The notes under the pieces: generated by a model
Seen by the model: the letters and a program-made list of their open reading frames with translations, nothing else
The model's database searches: none
Told to the model about the DNA's origin: nothing
In this document: positions 42,971 through 51,558 of the stretch, piece after piece
Numbering within the stretch: the stretch's first letter is position 1
Layout of the letters: each line of letters opens with the position of its first letter
Origin: JBGQOG01 sp052113705
GTDB taxonomy: Bacteria > Pseudomonadota > Alphaproteobacteria > Rhodobacterales > Rhodobacteraceae
Assembly: GCF_052113705.1 (NCBI RefSeq)
Contig: NZ_JBGQOG010000021.1
Coordinates: 1-64,000, forward strand
Length of the DNA stretch: 64,000 nucleotides
Direction of reading: 5' to 3'
Made by a program: the position numbers and the translations under genes

Positions 42971-43791
42971 AAGAAAAAGCGCTTCTATCACCAGGCGCAG
43001 TTGTCGCCCCCGCCATTGACTGGCTGAACACCCATGCCCATGGCGTCTTCCGGGCCATCAGCACGGGCGTCGAAGCCATCCTTGCACATGCCGAGGCTTT
43101 GCTGACCCTGCTGCCAGAACCCGTGATGGCGGCTATGATCATCGCACTGGTCTTCTGGCGGCTGGGGGCGCGTCTGGCGCTTCTTGCAACTGGATGTCTT
43201 GCTGTTTCAATCCTCTCCGGCCTCTGGGTCGAAACGATGCAGACCGTTTCGCTCGTCACGCTGTCGGTCGGTGTCGCCGTTCTGGTTGCTTTCCCCCTCG
43301 GCGTCCTTGCCGGCAAGCGCCCAAAGCTCGAAGCCACACTGCGCCCGATCCTCGACCTTATGCAGACCGTCCCGCCTTGGGTCTATCTGATCCCCGCGGT
43401 GATGATCTTCAGTCTCGGCAAGGTGCCTGCCCTGCTGGCCACGGTGATCTATGGCATCCCGCCCATGATGCGCCTGACCACGCTTGCCTTCAAACAGCTG
43501 CCGCGCGACCTGATTGAACTCGGAGCAGCCACAGGCGCGACCCCGTGGCAGACCCTGACCAAGATCGAGGTTCCGGCCGCCCGCAAGACCCTGCTGATTG
43601 GCCTGAATCAGTGTATCCTTTTGTCCCTCGCTATGGTCGTCCTCGCCGGACTCGTTGGCGCTGGCGGGCTAGGGGCCGAGGTCACACGCGGCCTTACTCG
43701 CATGGAAATGGGCCTCGGCCTGCGTTCCGGCCTCTCGATCGTCGCCGTGGCAATCTTCATGGACCGCATCACCCGCCGCGCTTTCGGCTGA
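42967..43791 (+). CDS. ABC permease 2, glycine-betaine/proline type (ProW-like)
   Basis: A 274-residue permease paralogous to the previous one, with EAA loop LIELGAATGATPWQTLTKIE then VPAARKTLLIGLNQCILLSL. Having two separate permease genes rather than one suggests a heterodimeric channel, which is less usual than the homodimeric ProW. Last gene of the operon. Confidence 0.9.
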   Translation: MKEKALLSPGAVVAPAIDWLNTHAHGVFRAISTGVEAILAHAEALLTLLPEPVMAAMIIALVFWRLGARLALLATGCLAVSILSGLWVETMQTVSLVTLSVGVAVLVAFPLGVLAGKRPKLEATLRPILDLMQTVPPWVYLIPAVMIFSLGKVPALLATVIYGIPPMMRLTTLAFKQLPRDLIELGAATGATPWQTLTKIEVPAARKTLLIGLNQCILLSLAMVVLAGLVGAGGLGAEVTRGLTRMEMGLGLRSGLSIVAVAIFMDRITRRAFG

Positions 43792-43921
43792 ACCTGTAGG
43801 ACGGAACCTTCAGTGACGCCGGTGCGGTTCCAGCCTTGCACGCGCTGCCAATGCGGCTTGTGGTGGCCATCGGCCTGAGCACGACCGATGGATCGGACGG
43901 ACTTCCGATGCGTAGGCGCCG

Positions 43922-44281
43922 CACGATCTGCGTGATCACAACCGCATCCGGGCACGACTGCCCTCGGGCTGACATTATCGCTGGGAGTTCAATCGGCAAG
44001 GTCGGGAAATGCGCCTCGACGTTCCCGGACGGCTGATCCTCGACGAAGGCGACCTCATGCGTCAGGCGGCATTGGCCGACGCAGTCCTCGTCTGCCTGTC
44101 GGAAACTGCGGTTGCGGCTGACCTCGGAAGCGGCGCGCTGGTTGAAGTTCTGGCTGACTTGGCTCCCGGCGAAAGAGCGGCTGTGCCTCTATTGTCCGGG
44201 TCATCGGCATGTGTCGGCAAAGCTCACCGCCTTCACCGAGGTATTGTGAGAGTTCAGTCGACAACCGACCGGACGCGCTGA
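43922..44281 (+). pseudogene. C-terminal remnant of a LysR-family regulator
   Basis: The frame reads HDLRDHNRIRARLPSG, an in-frame stop at 43970, then YRWEFNRQGREMRLDVPGRL, ILDEGDLMRQAALADAVLVC and LSETAVAADLGSGALVEVLA, the known end of a LysR substrate domain. The DNA-binding half is missing. Just after it, 44286-44363 reads as a possible end of another protein (VALINRAIHAALQQGDFAPI). The area is clearly decaying. Confidence 0.7.
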
Positions 44282-44363
44282 TCGGGTGGCGTTGATCAAT
44301 AGGGCCATTCATGCCGCGCTGCAGCAAGGCGACTTTGCGCCCATCTTGGACAATGCGGCGTAA

Positions 44364-44715
44364 ATGACTACACATTGGCGTATGTCGATGATCCAAGACC
44401 TGGAACAAATAGTCACAATGGTCCTGCCGGCCGACCCCAGCTTCCGATTGATCGGACGCGAGGCGTTGGAGTGGCACATCACCCAAGCCCGGCAGAGTGC
44501 ACTCGCCGACTCGAAGGATGAATTCCTGCTTTCCCTGATGCGCCTTTTGGCACTTCCGGGGAACGGGCATACGCGCCTGATCCCGAACGATGCCATCTTG
44601 GTTCTCCCTCTAAGGTTCGCAACCATTGGCACCACTGTTCGCGTGCTCGACGCAACGTCAGATTTTTCCGCGGCGATCGGGGGCGAACTGATATCCAGCA
44701 ACAGTGTTCCGGCAG
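44364..44715 (+). pseudogene. truncated gene interrupted by the IS5-type element
   Basis: About 117 residues: HITQARQSALADSKDEFLLS then LMRLLALPGNGHTRLIPNDA, where LPGNGHTRL resembles the N-terminal part of S41-type peptidases. The frame is cut at the IS end (44716), and no continuation was found after the IS at 45769. Identity is uncertain. Confidence 0.5.
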
Positions 44716-45768
44716 GGCATTGTTGCGGAACTCTGTCTGCGAAGGATTCACATTGTGAATGCATGCGGTTTGACGGGGTGCATGAGCAAGCCTGTACCCG
44801 CCCGCTACCGCACGACGAATTGGTCCAGCTATACGGCTTCGCTTCGCAAGCGCGGGTCGCTGCTGATCTGGCTGGACAAGGAGATGACCTGGCTCGCGCC
44901 GCATGACGGCAGCCCCGGTCGCCCCGCGTTGTTCTCGGATGCGGCGATCCAGTTCTGTCTGACCATCAAGGTCTTGTTCAAGCTGCCGCTCCGGCAAACG
45001 ACCGGGATGGTTGCCAGCCTGCTGAAGTTGGCGGGACTGGACTGGGCGGTGCCGGACTACACGACCCTGTGCCGTCGGCAGAAGACGCTCGCCGTTCAGA
45101 TCCCGTATCGGCGCGCCGATGGCCCCCTAAACCTGCTGGTTGACAGCACCGGCATCAAGTTTCCCGGCGATGGAGAGTGGCAGGCGCGCAAGCACGGTGT
45201 TCAGAGCCGTCGTCAATGGCGCAAGGTGCATCTGGCCATGGATGCCGCCACGTCTGACATCCGCGCCGTGGCATTCACTCCCAGCAGCGATGGTGACAGT
45301 CCTATCTTGCCGGAACTGCTCAACCAGATCCCCGAGGGCGAAGAGATCGGCACCGTGAGCGCCGATGGCGCATATGACACGCGCCGCTGCCACGCCGCCA
45401 TCATCGACCGTCAGGCCACGCCGATCATCCCTATCGGCAAAAACGGTCGGCCGCGGAAAGAGGACTGCCCGGCGGCAATCACCCGAAACGAAACCCTTCG
45501 CGCAACCCGGCACTATGGCAGGGCCCTCTGGAAGCGATGGACCGGATACCATGTCCGAAGCCGGATCGAGGCGAAAATGCGGTGCCTCAAGGCCTTCGGC
45601 GAGTGCATCGCCGCACGAGACCCGGACCGACAAACCGCCGAAATCCAGGTCCGCATCGCCCTCATCAACCGCTTCAATGCGCTCGGCACCGCTGAGATCG
45701 TCCGCGTGGCATGACGCCGACGGGGAAAGGGGACATCATGCCTCAGGCATGAGTTGCGCAACAACGCC
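44716..45768 (+). mobile_element. IS5-type insertion sequence, apparently complete
   Basis: Terminal inverted repeats GGCATTGTTGCGGAACTC (44716-44733) and GAGTTGCGCAACAACGCC (45751-45768) match at 16 of 18 positions. Total 1053 bp, the size of IS903-like IS5-family elements. The nine flanking bases on each side (TTCCGGCAG and GATACGAGC) are not the same, so no target duplication is visible, which suggests later rearrangement at one end. Confidence 0.85.
44782..45714 (+). CDS. IS5-family transposase
   Basis: A 310-residue DDE transposase: TNWSSYTASLRKRGSLLIWL, the first Asp in LNLLVDSTGIKFPGDGEW, the second in TVSADGAYDTRRCH, and the Glu region GYHVRSRIEAKMRCLKAFGE. Intact frame, so possibly active. 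The ATG at 44782 fits the family N-terminus; a longer frame from 44704 starts outside the IS and is not credible. Confidence 0.93.
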   Translation: MSKPVPARYRTTNWSSYTASLRKRGSLLIWLDKEMTWLAPHDGSPGRPALFSDAAIQFCLTIKVLFKLPLRQTTGMVASLLKLAGLDWAVPDYTTLCRRQKTLAVQIPYRRADGPLNLLVDSTGIKFPGDGEWQARKHGVQSRRQWRKVHLAMDAATSDIRAVAFTPSSDGDSPILPELLNQIPEGEEIGTVSADGAYDTRRCHAAIIDRQATPIIPIGKNGRPRKEDCPAAITRNETLRATRHYGRALWKRWTGYHVRSRIEAKMRCLKAFGECIAARDPDRQTAEIQVRIALINRFNALGTAEIVRVA

Positions 45769-45931
45769 GATACGAGCGTATGCTGAACAAAACTTCTCCC
45801 TGCACAAGCGCCCGCAGCGTGCGTCCAGAGCGTCCAGCCGACCACCAACCCCGCAAATGCGATGAATGGCCGGTTCGGTGATTTTGCAGAGAAGAAGTTG
45901 TGAGATGATGATTGCCTGCTATGGGCCGGGG

Positions 45932-46276
45932 TTACTCCGTCAGATCATCCAGACTCACGCCAAGCGCATCGGCTAGAGCGCGCAATGTTGCGATCGAGCC
46001 CTGCTTTCGGCCGGTCTCGATTTCGGCCACAGTGACCCGCTTCACGCCCGATTTCTCGGCCAGCGCCGCTTGGGTCAGCCCGCGCAGATCGCGGTAAACG
46101 CGCAAGGCGCTTTCGCCATTCAGCAGGCGGTTCGCATAGTTCGCCGGTATCAATTCGTCCTCACCCGCCGCAAGCCGCGCCTTGGCGCGGTCATAGCTCT
46201 GCAGGTCGGCCAGATCCTCCGCAGCTGCCCGCAGGCGGTCATATTCTTCGCGCGGGATCGTCACCATCTCGTTCAT
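45932..46276 (-). CDS. XRE-family antitoxin
   Basis: A 114-residue protein with an N-terminal toxin-binding part (VTIPREEYDRLRAAAEDLAD) and a C-terminal HTH (TQAALAEKSGVKRVTVAEIE then TGRKQGSIATLRALADALGV). It lies 11 bases behind the RelE-like gene in a toxin-first order, as in HigBA-like systems. Confidence 0.9.
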   Translation of the reverse strand: MNEMVTIPREEYDRLRAAAEDLADLQSYDRAKARLAAGEDELIPANYANRLLNGESALRVYRDLRGLTQAALAEKSGVKRVTVAEIETGRKQGSIATLRALADALGVSLDDLTE

Positions 46277-46287
46277 CTCAAACCCCT

Positions 46288-46539
46288 TTAGTCGTAGACG
46301 CCGCCGCGCGGCCCGATATCGAGAATGGCCAGAACATTGCCGTGATCATCCATGATCACCCGCCAATCCCCCACCCTAAGCCGAATACCCTCCCGGCCTT
46401 TCAAGGGCTTCACATTATTGGCCTGCGAGTTCGGGTCTTCCGCGTAAGCTTCGATCTTGGCGCGGATCAGCGCAGCGGTATTCGAGGGCATCCGCCGCAA
46501 GGCCTTGATCGCGGCTTTCGTATAGCTGATCTGCTTCAT
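46288..46539 (-). CDS. RelE/ParE-family toxin
   Basis: An 83-residue RelE-superfamily protein: ISYTKAAIKALRRMPSNTAA, then NNVKPLKGREGIRLRVGDWR and VIMDDHGNVLAILDIGPRGG. The Arg/Lys set (R-LRVGDWRV) expected for mRNA cleavage is present. First gene of the pair, behind the GCGACAT operator. Confidence 0.9.
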   Translation of the reverse strand: MKQISYTKAAIKALRRMPSNTAALIRAKIEAYAEDPNSQANNVKPLKGREGIRLRVGDWRVIMDDHGNVLAILDIGPRGGVYD

Positions 46540-46553
46540 GATGTAGCTTTAAG

Positions 46554-46599
46554 CGACATTTCGGCAAAAAGCAAGCGCAATGTCGCCCTGCGCGACATG
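46554..46599. promoter_or_regulatory. GCGACAT repeats upstream of the toxin-antitoxin pair
   Basis: GCGACAT at 46554-46560, ATGTCGC at 46581-46587 and GCGACAT at 46593-46599 form overlapping inverted repeats just upstream of the toxin gene. Likely the autoregulation operator of the XRE antitoxin. Confidence 0.65.
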
Positions 46600-46629
46600 C
46601 CTGACCGACGGGCGCCGGCCAGGCAAAGC

Positions 46630-47262
46630 TCACAGCTCAATCCCTTCCGACAACGTCAGCGCATCTTCCAGATCGACGCCCAGATACCGAACAGTGCTGT
46701 CCATCTTGGTGTGGCCCAGGAGCAGCTGCACGGCGCGAAGATTTCCGGTCTTCTTGTAGATCTGCGCAACCTTCGTTCGCCGCATCGAATGCGTGCCATA
46801 GGCACTGGGCTCGAGCCCGATCGAAAGAACCCAGTCGCGCATGATCCGGGCATGTTGACGCGTCGAGAGGTGGGGGCTGGCGTGAACGCGGCTTGGCCAG
46901 AGGTATTCGCTGCCGATCATTTCGGGATCCTTGATCCACCGTTCCAGTGCTAGGCGCGTGGTTTCGGTAATCTCGAAGCGGACGGGTTTTCGGGTCTTGC
47001 TCTGGGTCACCGAAGCGCGTTCCTTGACGTGACCGGCGGCATAGACGTCGTTTACCCTGAGACCGACCAGATCGCAGCCCCTGAGTTTGCTGTCGACGGC
47101 CATGTTGAACAGGGCAAGGTCGCGCCGATTGTCGGCCAATTCAAGCCGTACGCAGATGGACCAGACGTGTTTTGGCAGAAGTGGAAGCTTTTGGCCGATG
47201 ATGCGGCCCTTGTTCCACGGCGCGCGGGCCGGGCGAAGAGCGGGTAAGGTTTCAATGGTCAT
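46630..47262 (-). CDS. tyrosine recombinase/integrase
   Basis: A 210-residue short integrase with the Arg box SKLRGCDLVGLRVNDV, then GTHSMRRTKVAQIYKKTGN (His-x-x-Arg) and LLGHTKMDSTVRYLGVDLED with the His and the nucleophile Tyr. Short versions lacking the arm-binding domain are common in Rhodobacteraceae. Start at 47262 (MTIETLPALRPARAPWNKGR); the frame runs to 47511 but the extra part does not fit. It may move the toxin-antitoxin pair or resolve plasmid multimers; no attachment site found. Confidence 0.88.
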   Translation of the reverse strand: MTIETLPALRPARAPWNKGRIIGQKLPLLPKHVWSICVRLELADNRRDLALFNMAVDSKLRGCDLVGLRVNDVYAAGHVKERASVTQSKTRKPVRFEITETTRLALERWIKDPEMIGSEYLWPSRVHASPHLSTRQHARIMRDWVLSIGLEPSAYGTHSMRRTKVAQIYKKTGNLRAVQLLLGHTKMDSTVRYLGVDLEDALTLSEGIEL

Positions 47263-47538
47263 GACAGTACTCCCATCCGCCACGCCCACCACGTCATCGG
47301 CTCCGCCGATCCGGAAGTGTAGCACCGATCCTTCTGCCCCTTCGATCCCTCGCGCAGGGCGGAAACCAGCCTGACCGCAGTGCAGACTCAGGGCCGCCGC
47401 AATCTTAAGAAGCAGCCTTTCGTTGGGTTTATAGTGAAAAGCCCGCCCATGATGTGATGTGGGTGGATCGTCAGAACGCCGCGAAATCTTTGCAAGTACC
47501 GGATAAGGCACAAGCCGCCAATCTCTTGCCCATTTCGG

Positions 47539-48126
47539 TCAAAACCGGAATTGCGGTCCGGCATGGTCCCGCCAATCCGCCAGCCGATCCAGTGTTCGCC
47601 GCTCCTGATCGCATTCCAGCACGAAGGGCGGCAGGAAGTTCGCCGCCGGGGCCAGTTCCGCCAATGTGTCGAGCAGGCCGCCGGTGCCTAAGCCACCATG
47701 GGTGAGGAAGGGGGCGATGGTCTTGCCGGTCAAGTCATGGCGGGTCAAAAAGCTGCGCATGGGGGCGGGCATGGTACCGTCCCAGACGGGGGAACCCAGG
47801 AAGACCGTCTCAAAGCGTGCCAGATCCTCAAGATGTTCGGCCAGTTTCGGTGTGGCGCGGGCGTCCTGTTCGGCGCGGGCCTGCGATACATGGGCCTCGT
47901 AATCTTCGGGGTAAGGTTCGGCGGTGCGGATCTCGAACAGCCGGGCGTTGAACTGACGGCTGAGCGCACCCGCAATGACCCGGGCGTTCCCGGACCGGAT
48001 GACATAGGCCACCAGCGCGCGGCCCTCGGTCTGTTGGGCGCGGGCGGATGTTGCAGCCGCACCAAAGGCTGCCGCAAGCAAGGGCGCGAGCAGGGCCGTG
48101 CGTCGGCTTATGCCTTTGGTTTCCAT
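47539..48126 (-). CDS. Tat-exported flavodoxin-family protein
   Basis: A 195-residue protein with a twin-arginine leader (GISRRTALLAPLLAAAFGAA) and a flavodoxin fold: ALVAYVIRSGNARVIAGALS, FETVFLGSPVWDGTMPAPMR and FLTHGGLGTGGLLDTLAELA. It should carry FMN in the periplasm. Together with the aldo/keto reductase, DUF4405 and P460-like genes behind the same promoter region it looks like a small redox chain. Confidence 0.88.
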   Translation of the reverse strand: METKGISRRTALLAPLLAAAFGAAATSARAQQTEGRALVAYVIRSGNARVIAGALSRQFNARLFEIRTAEPYPEDYEAHVSQARAEQDARATPKLAEHLEDLARFETVFLGSPVWDGTMPAPMRSFLTRHDLTGKTIAPFLTHGGLGTGGLLDTLAELAPAANFLPPFVLECDQERRTLDRLADWRDHAGPQFRF

Positions 48127-48148
48127 CCGGGATCATCCCTTAGCTGAT

Positions 48149-48179
48149 GCGTCACCCGGACCATTCGTCCGGGTGACGC
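48149..48179 (-). terminator. perfect 13-bp hairpin after the aldo/keto reductase gene
   Basis: GCGTCACCCGGAC (48149-48161), loop CATTC, exact complement at 48167-48179. Lies between the reductase stop and the flavodoxin start on the minus strand. No T-run in that direction, so it may be a partial terminator or an mRNA-stabilising stem. Confidence 0.5.
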
Positions 48180-48196
48180 GGTTTCGTTTCCCGGCC

Positions 48197-49180
48197 CTAG
48201 CCGCGCGCGGGGGCCTCGACATCCGAGAAGACCTGTACCGCGTCGGGCAGGCGCGCGCCTTGCACTTCGATGGCGCGCACGGCGGTATTGAGTTCGGCCA
48301 GTTCCTCGGCCGAGAAGGTGATATCCATTGCGCCGGCGTTTTGCTGCATATGCGCCATCTGCGTGGTGCCCGGGATCGGCACGATCCACGGCTTTTGCGC
48401 CATCAGCCAGGCCAGCGCGATCTGCGCCGGCGCGGCCTCTTTGCGCGCGGCCCAATCCACCAGCAGCGTCACCAGCGCCATGTTGTGCGCCAGGTTTTCG
48501 GTAGCAAACCGCCCCTCGATGCCACGGATATCGCCCGCCGCAAAGGTGGTGGCAGCATCAATGGCCCCGGTCAGGAAGCCGACGCCCAGCGGGCTCCACG
48601 GCACGAAACCGATGCCGAGTTCTTCGCAGGCCGCCAGCACGTTGTTGGTTTCCACCCCGCGCCACAGCATCGAATATTCGCTTTGCACGGCGCTGACCGG
48701 CAGTTCGGCATGGGCGCGGCGCAGGGTGTTCAGACCCATTTCGCACAGGCCCCACTGCAGCACCTTGCCCTCGGCGGCCAAATCCTTGATGGCGCCTGCG
48801 ACATCCTCGATCGGCACTTCGGGGTCGACGCGGTGTTGGTAAAGCAGGTCGATGCGGTCGGTTTTCAGGCGTGACAGCATACCTTCGACCACCAGCTTGA
48901 TATGGTCGGGCTTGATGTTCAGGCCGGGCAGCCGCGCGCCGGTCTGCTGGTCGATGTTCCAGCCGAATTTCGTGGCCACCACGATCTGGTCGCGGAACCC
49001 GGCGATGCCTTCACCAAGGATGCGTTCCACCTCATGCGGGCCGTAGGCCTCGGCGGCGTCAAAGAAGGTGATGCCCCGGTCAAAGGCGGCGCGGATGATG
49101 GCGTGCATTTCCGGGCGGTAGGGAATGGTGCGCTGATAGGTGCGGCTCATGTTCTGCACACCAAGGCCGATGCTGGACAC
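48197..49180 (-). CDS. aldo/keto reductase with a broken Tat leader
   Basis: A 327-residue AKR: catalytic Asp/Tyr in FFDAAEAYGPHEVERILGEG, Lys in IVVATKFGW, His in LLYQHRVDPEVPIEDVAG. The annotated GTG start at 49180 lacks the first strand; the same frame runs upstream as ISAAAPLIGAAQAQTAPAAA then GRRRLGALEV, an AKR start behind the end of a signal peptide. An ATG at 49298, coupled to the DUF4405 stop, gives MTDDTALNIGRRT in another frame. The two join only with a frameshift, so the Tat leader appears damaged. Confidence 0.8.
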   Translation of the reverse strand: MSSIGLGVQNMSRTYQRTIPYRPEMHAIIRAAFDRGITFFDAAEAYGPHEVERILGEGIAGFRDQIVVATKFGWNIDQQTGARLPGLNIKPDHIKLVVEGMLSRLKTDRIDLLYQHRVDPEVPIEDVAGAIKDLAAEGKVLQWGLCEMGLNTLRRAHAELPVSAVQSEYSMLWRGVETNNVLAACEELGIGFVPWSPLGVGFLTGAIDAATTFAAGDIRGIEGRFATENLAHNMALVTLLVDWAARKEAAPAQIALAWLMAQKPWIVPIPGTTQMAHMQQNAGAMDITFSAEELAELNTAVRAIEVQGARLPDAVQVFSDVEAPARG

Positions 49181-49290
49181 CTCCAGCGCGCCAAGGCGGC
49201 GGCGACCGGCGGCGGGGGCTGCGGCAGGGGCGGTTTGGGCCTGCGCGGCCCCGATCAGCGGTGCGGCGGCCGATATTCAAAGCGGTGTCG

Positions 49291-50004
49291 TCAGTCATGG
49301 GTCGTCTCCTTTTCGGGATTGGATAGCGTACGGTGCCGCGCCAAAAGCCGGACAACGGCATGGGCCAGCACCGCGTAAAGCACCATGATCGCCAGCCAAT
49401 GGGCGAAATACGGCAGGGTAGATTCGTTGAAATCCCACATGATCAGGCTGTAGTCGAAGCCCAGTCGGGTGCCCAAACCCATCACGAATGAGCTGTTGAT
49501 GCCGGTCAGGGCCACCAGACCAGCCAGCGCCCAGAGGCCGAGGCCAAGGATGCGGTTGTGAAGGATGGGCAGCCGCGACCGCGCCAGACCGGCCACGATA
49601 TGCCAGTGCAGCCCGATATGCAGGCCGACGATCACCACCAGCCAATAGGCTGCGAACCAGTGGATCTCGCGCAGGGTGAACAGGCCGGGATTGTTCAGAA
49701 AGTCGCGCAGCGCTTCGGAGATCAGCAGGCTGGTGACCAGCATGACCAGCATCGTGACAGCCAGCATCAGGTTCAGCCCCAGCCGCACCCGCCGCGCCGC
49801 GTCATAGCGCCCGCGCCGGAGTGCGCCGAACCAGCGCCGGTTCAGGATCAGATGCCGCCCGACCAGCAGCAGAAAGGCGGTGCCCATCACCTCATGCGCA
49901 ATGTTGCCAAGCCACCAATAGCCCATGCAGGCCAAAAGCAGCCCAAGGGCAATTCCATCGGGCAGCAGGCGCGTGATCAGTAGGTTGCGGGCGACGACGG
50001 CCAT
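49291..50004 (-). CDS. DUF4405 membrane protein (cytochrome b-like)
   Basis: A 237-residue protein with about six hydrophobic helices (e.g. GIALGLLLACMGYWWLGNIA, LMLAVTMLVMLVTSLLISEA, YWLVVIVGLHIGLHWHIVAG) and histidines placed to hold haem (HEV, HLI, HW, HIGLHWH, HW). Probably passes electrons across the membrane to the periplasmic partners. Overlaps the P460-like stop (TGATG). Confidence 0.85.
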   Translation of the reverse strand: MAVVARNLLITRLLPDGIALGLLLACMGYWWLGNIAHEVMGTAFLLLVGRHLILNRRWFGALRRGRYDAARRVRLGLNLMLAVTMLVMLVTSLLISEALRDFLNNPGLFTLREIHWFAAYWLVVIVGLHIGLHWHIVAGLARSRLPILHNRILGLGLWALAGLVALTGINSSFVMGLGTRLGFDYSLIMWDFNESTLPYFAHWLAIMVLYAVLAHAVVRLLARHRTLSNPEKETTHD

Positions 50005-50444
50005 CAGTCGAAGCTGCGCAAGTCGTTGTAGGTGAACATGAACTCGCGGTCTTCACGCGACTGGTGGCAGGATTGGCAGCGCGAGGTCGTCTCATCCACG
50101 TTGATCGAGCGGTCTGGCCAGAACCATTGGAACTGCCAGTCGGCGGTGCGCTGATCGGGATCATCGGCGCCCCAACCCTCGCCGTTCTGCATAACGAAAT
50201 AGCGGTAAACCTCGCCCTCGCGGTAATCGACCAGCACGACATGGGTGCCGAAAGGGATTGGCTGGCCTGCCTCGACCGCGTCAATCGCGGCGCGGCTGGT
50301 CAGCATGTGTTCGGTCACCTCGCCGCGGGTGACGGTGGTGTAATGCTCCAGCTGGTCCAGCGGCGGGAAGGTCACGCGGTTGGGTTCCGCCCATGCGGGC
50401 AGGCCAAGCATGACGATGGCGGTGATGAGGGCAAATTTGCGCAT
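50004..50444 (-). CDS. periplasmic cytochrome P460-like c-type cytochrome
   Basis: A 146-residue protein with signal peptide ITAIVMLGLPAWA and a single haem site CQSCH at residues 123-127 near the C-terminus. The strands RVTFPPLDQLEHYTTVTRGE and THVVLVDYREGEVYRYFVMQ and the segment TADWQFQWFWPD are the P460 pattern. Family members handle nitrogen oxides or act as electron carriers. First gene of the four-gene redox unit; an inverted repeat CCCTGAA-AGG-TTCAGGG (50461-50477) lies in its leader. Confidence 0.85.
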   Translation of the reverse strand: MRKFALITAIVMLGLPAWAEPNRVTFPPLDQLEHYTTVTRGEVTEHMLTSRAAIDAVEAGQPIPFGTHVVLVDYREGEVYRYFVMQNGEGWGADDPDQRTADWQFQWFWPDRSINVDETTSRCQSCHQSREDREFMFTYNDLRSFD

Positions 50445-50583
50445 GGCGATGGCGGTATCTCCCTGAAAGGTTCAGGGGGCAGAAAACCATGTGTCGCGCC
50501 CGGTGATTAGCCGGTCATCCGCACAAGACCCTATAAGCCAGGCCGCTTAATCACAATTCGTTGATAAGTATTTGATGGGCTGC

Positions 50584-51477
50584 TCACATCCGGTGGCGCA
50601 GGGTCTGCACCACCAGCGCGAATGCCGTAGAGTGCTGGCGTCGGCTGGGGTAGTAAAGGTGATAGCCGGGGAAGGTCGGGCACCAGTCGTCAAGCACCGA
50701 AATCAGAGCGCCACTGGCAATATCGGCGCGCGCAAAGGGTTCGGGCAGATAGACCAGCCCTTGCCCGTCCAGCGCCGCATTGTGCCGTAGGGCCAGGCTG
50801 TTCACCGTCAAAGGCCCCTCGACCCGCACCCGCAATTCGCGGCCGTCCTTCTCGAACTCCCAGGCGAAGATCTCGTTCAGGGTTGGCATGCGCATGTTGA
50901 TGCAGCGATGGCCGATCAAGTCTTGCGGCACCACCGGCGCGGGGTTTGCGGCCAGATAGCCGGGGGTCGCCACCACCGCCATGCGCATGTCGGGGCCGAT
51001 GCGCACCGCGACCATGTCCTTGGCCACCCGTTCCCCCAACCGCACCCCGGCGTCGAACCGTTCGGCCACAATATCGGTCAGCCCGTAATCGACCGAGATT
51101 TCGACATGAATATCGGGATATTCGGCCAGCAGCGGGGCCAGCGCCGGTTGCAGGATCGACACCGCCACATGTTCCCCGGCGCTGATGCGCACCGATCCGG
51201 CTGGCCGGTCGCGCAGATCGCCCAGCGTATCCAGCGCGGTCTCGATCTCCGAAAACTGCGGGCCGATGCTGTCCAGCAGCCTCTGCCCCGCCTCGGTGGG
51301 TGCCACGCTGCGGGTGGACCGCGATAACAGCCGCACGCCAAGGCCTTCCTCCAGTTGGCGCACGGTCTGACTGAGCGCGGATTGCGACATGCCCAGTTGT
51401 GCCGCAGCGCGGGTAAAGCTGCCGGCCACAGCCACCGCGACAAAGGCATGAAGGTCGTTGAAACTGCGGCGCGGCAT
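50584..51477 (-). CDS. LysR-family regulator
   Basis: A 297-residue LysR protein: HTH SFNDLHAFVAVAVAGSFTRA then AAQLGMSQSALSQTVRQLEE, and a C-terminal LTDIVAERFDAGVRLGERVA segment typical of the regulators of AKR and oxidoreductase genes. Divergent from the MFS gene; its operator is probably in 51478-51558. It may also control the redox unit behind it. Confidence 0.92.
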   Translation of the reverse strand: MPRRSFNDLHAFVAVAVAGSFTRAAAQLGMSQSALSQTVRQLEEGLGVRLLSRSTRSVAPTEAGQRLLDSIGPQFSEIETALDTLGDLRDRPAGSVRISAGEHVAVSILQPALAPLLAEYPDIHVEISVDYGLTDIVAERFDAGVRLGERVAKDMVAVRIGPDMRMAVVATPGYLAANPAPVVPQDLIGHRCINMRMPTLNEIFAWEFEKDGRELRVRVEGPLTVNSLALRHNAALDGQGLVYLPEPFARADIASGALISVLDDWCPTFPGYHLYYPSRRQHSTAFALVVQTLRHRM

Positions 51478-51558
51478 TAAGATGACCTGCTTATAGACCC
51501 ATTCGGTTTATACACTCTAATTGATGGATGCCTTTGCGGCTAGATTGCATTTCGCACC

